Below, piece after piece: positions 61,752 through 64,000 of a stretch of 64,000 nt of DNA. Where the stretch lies: NCBI RefSeq assembly GCF_018861145.1, contig NZ_JAHKQT010000032.1:98930-162929 (forward strand), given 5' to 3'. The position numbers were made by a program, and so were the translations under genes. The DNA is from Poseidonibacter lekithochrous (GTDB lineage: Bacteria; Campylobacterota; Campylobacteria; Campylobacterales; Arcobacteraceae). Each line of letters opens with the position of its first letter. The first letter of the stretch is position 1. Below the pieces are notes generated by a model. That model ran no database searches and was not told the DNA's origin. It worked only from the letters and a program-made list of their open reading frames with translations.

Positions 61752-62615
61752 TTATGCGTAACCAGATAATGAACTTGTATTTGTATTTTGTAAGTATAAG
61801 TTGATATTACTATTGTTATTTTGATTGTTTATAGCTTTTAATAATCCATCAAAATCTTTTGTATCAACTGAAGATTCTTGACCGTCTGTACCAGCTTTTA
61901 ACATATCCATTAGAATACCTAAATTATCAAGTGCATTTTGTTGGTTTTGAGTTAATGACGTAGTTTCATTATTACTATTTCCAAATGCTTCTTGAAGTTC
62001 ATCAAAAGAAACTATGCCATCTTCATTTGTGTCAAGCGAGTCATATTCATCAGTTTGAGATATTGTATCTCCTCCATTTGGAGGAGAGGGAGGAGTTCCA
62101 CCTTGTTCTACACCTGCTAATGTTCCTACTTCTCTAGCATCAAAGCCAGCTTCTTCCATAGCAGATGCTAACTCTTCAGATGGTTCAATACCTGCATCTT
62201 GAAAAGCAGCTACAATAGCTTGTGCATCACTTTGAGTTAAGTTGTCAGCATCATATTCTGCTAAAACTGATGAAATTGTCTCTTCATTAGATGAAGATGA
62301 TGTATTATTTTCAGTAGCAGTAGGTGCTTCAAAACCAAAAGAAGAAAGCATAGATTGAAAATCTTCTTTTGAAGGCATTCCTTCACTAAATTCAGACATT
62401 GCACTATCAATAGCTGTTGTTAACTCAGATTGATTTATTAAGCCACTTGAATCAGAATCATATGATGCAAAGATATTATCACTAACACCTATTTCTTCAA
62501 TACTAAGAGAAGAATCCTCATCCGTATCTTTTTTTGATATCATCTGTGTTGAAATAGAACTAGAACTTTGCTGTATAAGGTTTGCCATAATTCCCATGTT
62601 TGCTGTATCTATCAT
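61752..62615 (-). CDS. EF-hand calcium-binding-like protein
   Basis: 287 residues, acidic, no signal peptide. EF-hand-like loops with alternating acidic positions: KDTDEDSSLSIEEIG near 24-38, SYDSDSSGLINQSEL near 49-63 and DSLDTNEDGIVSFDEL near 190-206; a fourth, weaker one near 120. Linkers are Ser/Thr/Asn and Pro/Gly rich. The Asn-rich tail ends LSGYA. May be exported by a signal-independent route, or be a cytosolic Ca2+ protein. Confidence 0.75.
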   Translation of the reverse strand: MIDTANMGIMANLIQQSSSSISTQMISKKDTDEDSSLSIEEIGVSDNIFASYDSDSSGLINQSELTTAIDSAMSEFSEGMPSKEDFQSMLSSFGFEAPTATENNTSSSSNEETISSVLAEYDADNLTQSDAQAIVAAFQDAGIEPSEELASAMEEAGFDAREVGTLAGVEQGGTPPSPPNGGDTISQTDEYDSLDTNEDGIVSFDELQEAFGNSNNETTSLTQNQQNALDNLGILMDMLKAGTDGQESSVDTKDFDGLLKAINNQNNNSNINLYLQNTNTSSLSGYA

Positions 62616-62710
62616 AATATTTCCTTTATATATTAAAAGTATACAATTTGAAAGTAAATGTAAAGTAACTGAGATTCGTTAAACTATGTTTATCTTAAAG
62701 TTAATAGTTG

Positions 62711-63676
62711 TTATTTAAACTTCATTAAAAATAGAAGTCCTATTATTGTAATAAATATTCCTATTATTCCTATTATATTAGGAAATGCAGTACCCAAAAA
62801 TATTATTTCGCCAAAAAGTGCAAAAAACACATCTCCTGATTGGCTTGTATCTACTAATACAAGCTTATTTGGAGTATCACACAAAGAACGTGCATATAAA
62901 AATAGTGAACCTGCAATGATTCCAGATAAGAGTGCAATTAATGACACATTAATATATTGTCCCCGACTAGGTATTCCTGCATCATTTAAAAAGTAAAGTA
63001 TAATCCAAAAAGGAAAACTTCCAAGTGTAAGTAAGAAAATTTTTACAAAATTGTTTTTTATTATGGAAATATCATTATTGTGAATTTTTCTTTTTTCTTT
63101 TTCTTCCCAAACCATTTGATTTCCCACTGGAAATGAGAATGCTGCAATTAAGACAGGTAAAAAGCCTCCTAAAAGAAGATCTGTATTACTTAAATCAAAG
63201 TGACTAATATTAACTAATGTAACTCCTATAAAAACAATAATAGTTATTGCCCATATTTTTTTGGATAGTTTTTGTCCAAAAAAAGATAAAACAATTAGTG
63301 ATGCTAATATAGTAAATTGAAAAGTTGTTGCTATCACCCATGCAGGAGAAAAATATGAAGCATAACAAATTAATGAATAGAAAAAACCAAAACCTATGGT
63401 TCCTGCAATGCTCCAAAATTTGAAATTTTTAATATATTCTGTAAGAATTTTATTAAAATAATTAAGTCCTTTAAATAAAATAAATCCAATAGTCAAAAAA
63501 AACACTGTGAAAATAAAACGAAGTGATGCTGACCAATACCAATGTCCTCCATCAAGTGAAATAGCTCTATTAATTAAAAAAGTTGCAGAAAAAAAAAGTG
63601 CAGCAATAAGTCCAATAATAAGTAAATATAAAGGCTTTTTTTCATACTTTTCTATAAAGGTTTTGATTTGATTCAA
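62711..63676 (-). CDS. Multidrug-resistance efflux transporter, DMT/EmrE family
   Basis: 321 residues, about ten membrane segments with two DMT repeats. Early landmark ALFFSATFLINRAISLDGGHWYWSASLRF and a late SGDVFFALFGEIIFLGTAFPNIIG. Matches the family annotated as multidrug resistance efflux transporter in Campylobacterota; substrate unproven. Confidence 0.8.
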   Translation of the reverse strand: MNQIKTFIEKYEKKPLYLLIIGLIAALFFSATFLINRAISLDGGHWYWSASLRFIFTVFFLTIGFILFKGLNYFNKILTEYIKNFKFWSIAGTIGFGFFYSLICYASYFSPAWVIATTFQFTILASLIVLSFFGQKLSKKIWAITIIVFIGVTLVNISHFDLSNTDLLLGGFLPVLIAAFSFPVGNQMVWEEKEKRKIHNNDISIIKNNFVKIFLLTLGSFPFWIILYFLNDAGIPSRGQYINVSLIALLSGIIAGSLFLYARSLCDTPNKLVLVDTSQSGDVFFALFGEIIFLGTAFPNIIGIIGIFITIIGLLFLMKFK

Positions 63677-63697
63677 GTGATATCCTAATAATTTAAA

Positions 63698-63726
63698 AAA
63701 AGGGAAGAAATCTTTTCTTCCCTTTT
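63698..63726. terminator. Hairpin terminator of the aldehyde dehydrogenase gene
   Basis: AAAAGGGAAGAAA (63698-63710), TCT loop, TTTCTTCCCTTTT (63714-63726), a 13-bp stem just past the stop on the - strand. Confidence 0.8.
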
Positions 63727-63742
63727 AGGAATAAATGAAAGT

Positions 63743-64000
63743 TTATAAAACAGGTGATTTGATTACCATCAGTTTTTCATTTGAACATTCTTCCATAGAA
63801 TGGTGAATCCCACCTAATCCAAGTCCAGAAGCTTTTGCTCCTCCAAATGGCATCCAGTCAACTCTAAATGCTGTATGATCATTAACCATAACGGCAGTTC
63901 CATTAAGTCTTTTTACTGCTTTTAATGCAGTATCAAGATTTTTTGTAAATACCGCTGCTTGGAAAGATACATCTAAAGCATTAGCTCTATCAAATGCTTC
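63743..64000 (-). CDS. Aldehyde dehydrogenase, C-terminal part (cut by window edge)
   Basis: 85 residues before a TAA stop at 63745-63743. LDTALKAVKRLNGTAVMVND and WMPFGGAKASGLGLGGI are the family's C-terminal signatures (the PFGGxKxSG motif near the catalytic-domain end). The start and catalytic Cys lie outside the window, so the substrate cannot be assigned. Confidence 0.9.
   Translation of the reverse strand, partial: EAFDRANALDVSFQAAVFTKNLDTALKAVKRLNGTAVMVNDHTAFRVDWMPFGGAKASGLGLGGIHHSMEECSNEKLMVIKSPVL

Noticed and set aside
1..64000. CRISPR array, insertion sequence or prophage
   Set aside because: No spaced short direct repeats, transposase, integrase or phage gene was seen on either strand.

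Overview
The window looks like a chromosome segment of a free-living, probably marine member of the Arcobacter group (Campylobacterota). The base composition is very AT-rich, with As and Ts dominating third codon positions. Gene content matches: a MotA/MotB motor with FliY, FlhF, FlhG and PflA-like TPR proteins, a Cj0062c-like membrane protein after flhG, VF530 and CPXCG proteins, a Fur/Feo/flavodoxin iron block, and full aerobic metabolism. No rRNA, tRNA, insertion sequence, prophage or CRISPR array was seen.

Bases 1-24.9 kb: a very long co-directional run on the + strand. A TPR protein cut by the window edge comes first. From about 1.6 kb a sigma70-type extended -10 promoter appears to drive flaG-like, fliY, motA, motB, flgJ, an FlgN-like gene, an FlgA-like gene, flhF, flhG, a small membrane protein, fliE, flgC, fliK, fliR, flhB, a secreted TPR protein, fliI, flgL and flhA. 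The run continues without a visible break into a BatD-like protein, an orphan membrane-fusion protein, a short molybdopterin oxidoreductase, an MFS exporter, a small unknown gene and a flavin reductase, and ends at a hairpin near 24.89 kb. No fliA or sigma54/sigma28-type promoter was recognised.

24.9-35.1 kb, - strand: MscL with a C-terminal zinc ribbon, a fumarylacetoacetase-like protein, class I fumarase, and the most unusual block of the window. That block holds three CitE/malyl-CoA-lyase-type domains (one of them fused to an AMP-forming acyl-CoA ligase and lacking its metal-binding Asp) and a double-hotdog mesaconyl-CoA hydratase-like enzyme. Together they look like a CoA-ester C4/C5 (methylmalyl-, malyl- or citramalyl-CoA) pathway. 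bioD lies upstream, beyond a 337-base gap with four TTTGCAAA palindromes.

35.1-49.2 kb: clpS-clpA, a cytochrome c lipoprotein with a long repetitive stalk, a duplicated family of tiny secreted proteins around a two-component system, aat, a VF530 protein, a ferredoxin-thioredoxin-reductase/rhodanese fusion, a PerM-like protein, ruvB, panB, trpA and bpt. ClpS, ClpA, Aat and Bpt together make up most of a bacterial N-degron pathway.

49.2-56.2 kb: iron homeostasis (feoB-feoA, fur, and a flavodoxin operon with Fur-box-like sites). An unannotated 20-residue Cys-containing ORF sits at the head of the flavodoxin operon. It is followed by a Nudix gene that seems to need an ATC or ATT start, a ParA + ribbon-helix-helix pair and a CPXCG protein. 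56.2-64 kb: hemH, a PhyH-like oxygenase, a Kef-type antiporter with a Usp protein, a FrnE-like thioredoxin-fold protein, an EF-hand protein, a DMT/EmrE-type transporter, and the C-terminus of an aldehyde dehydrogenase cut by the window edge.
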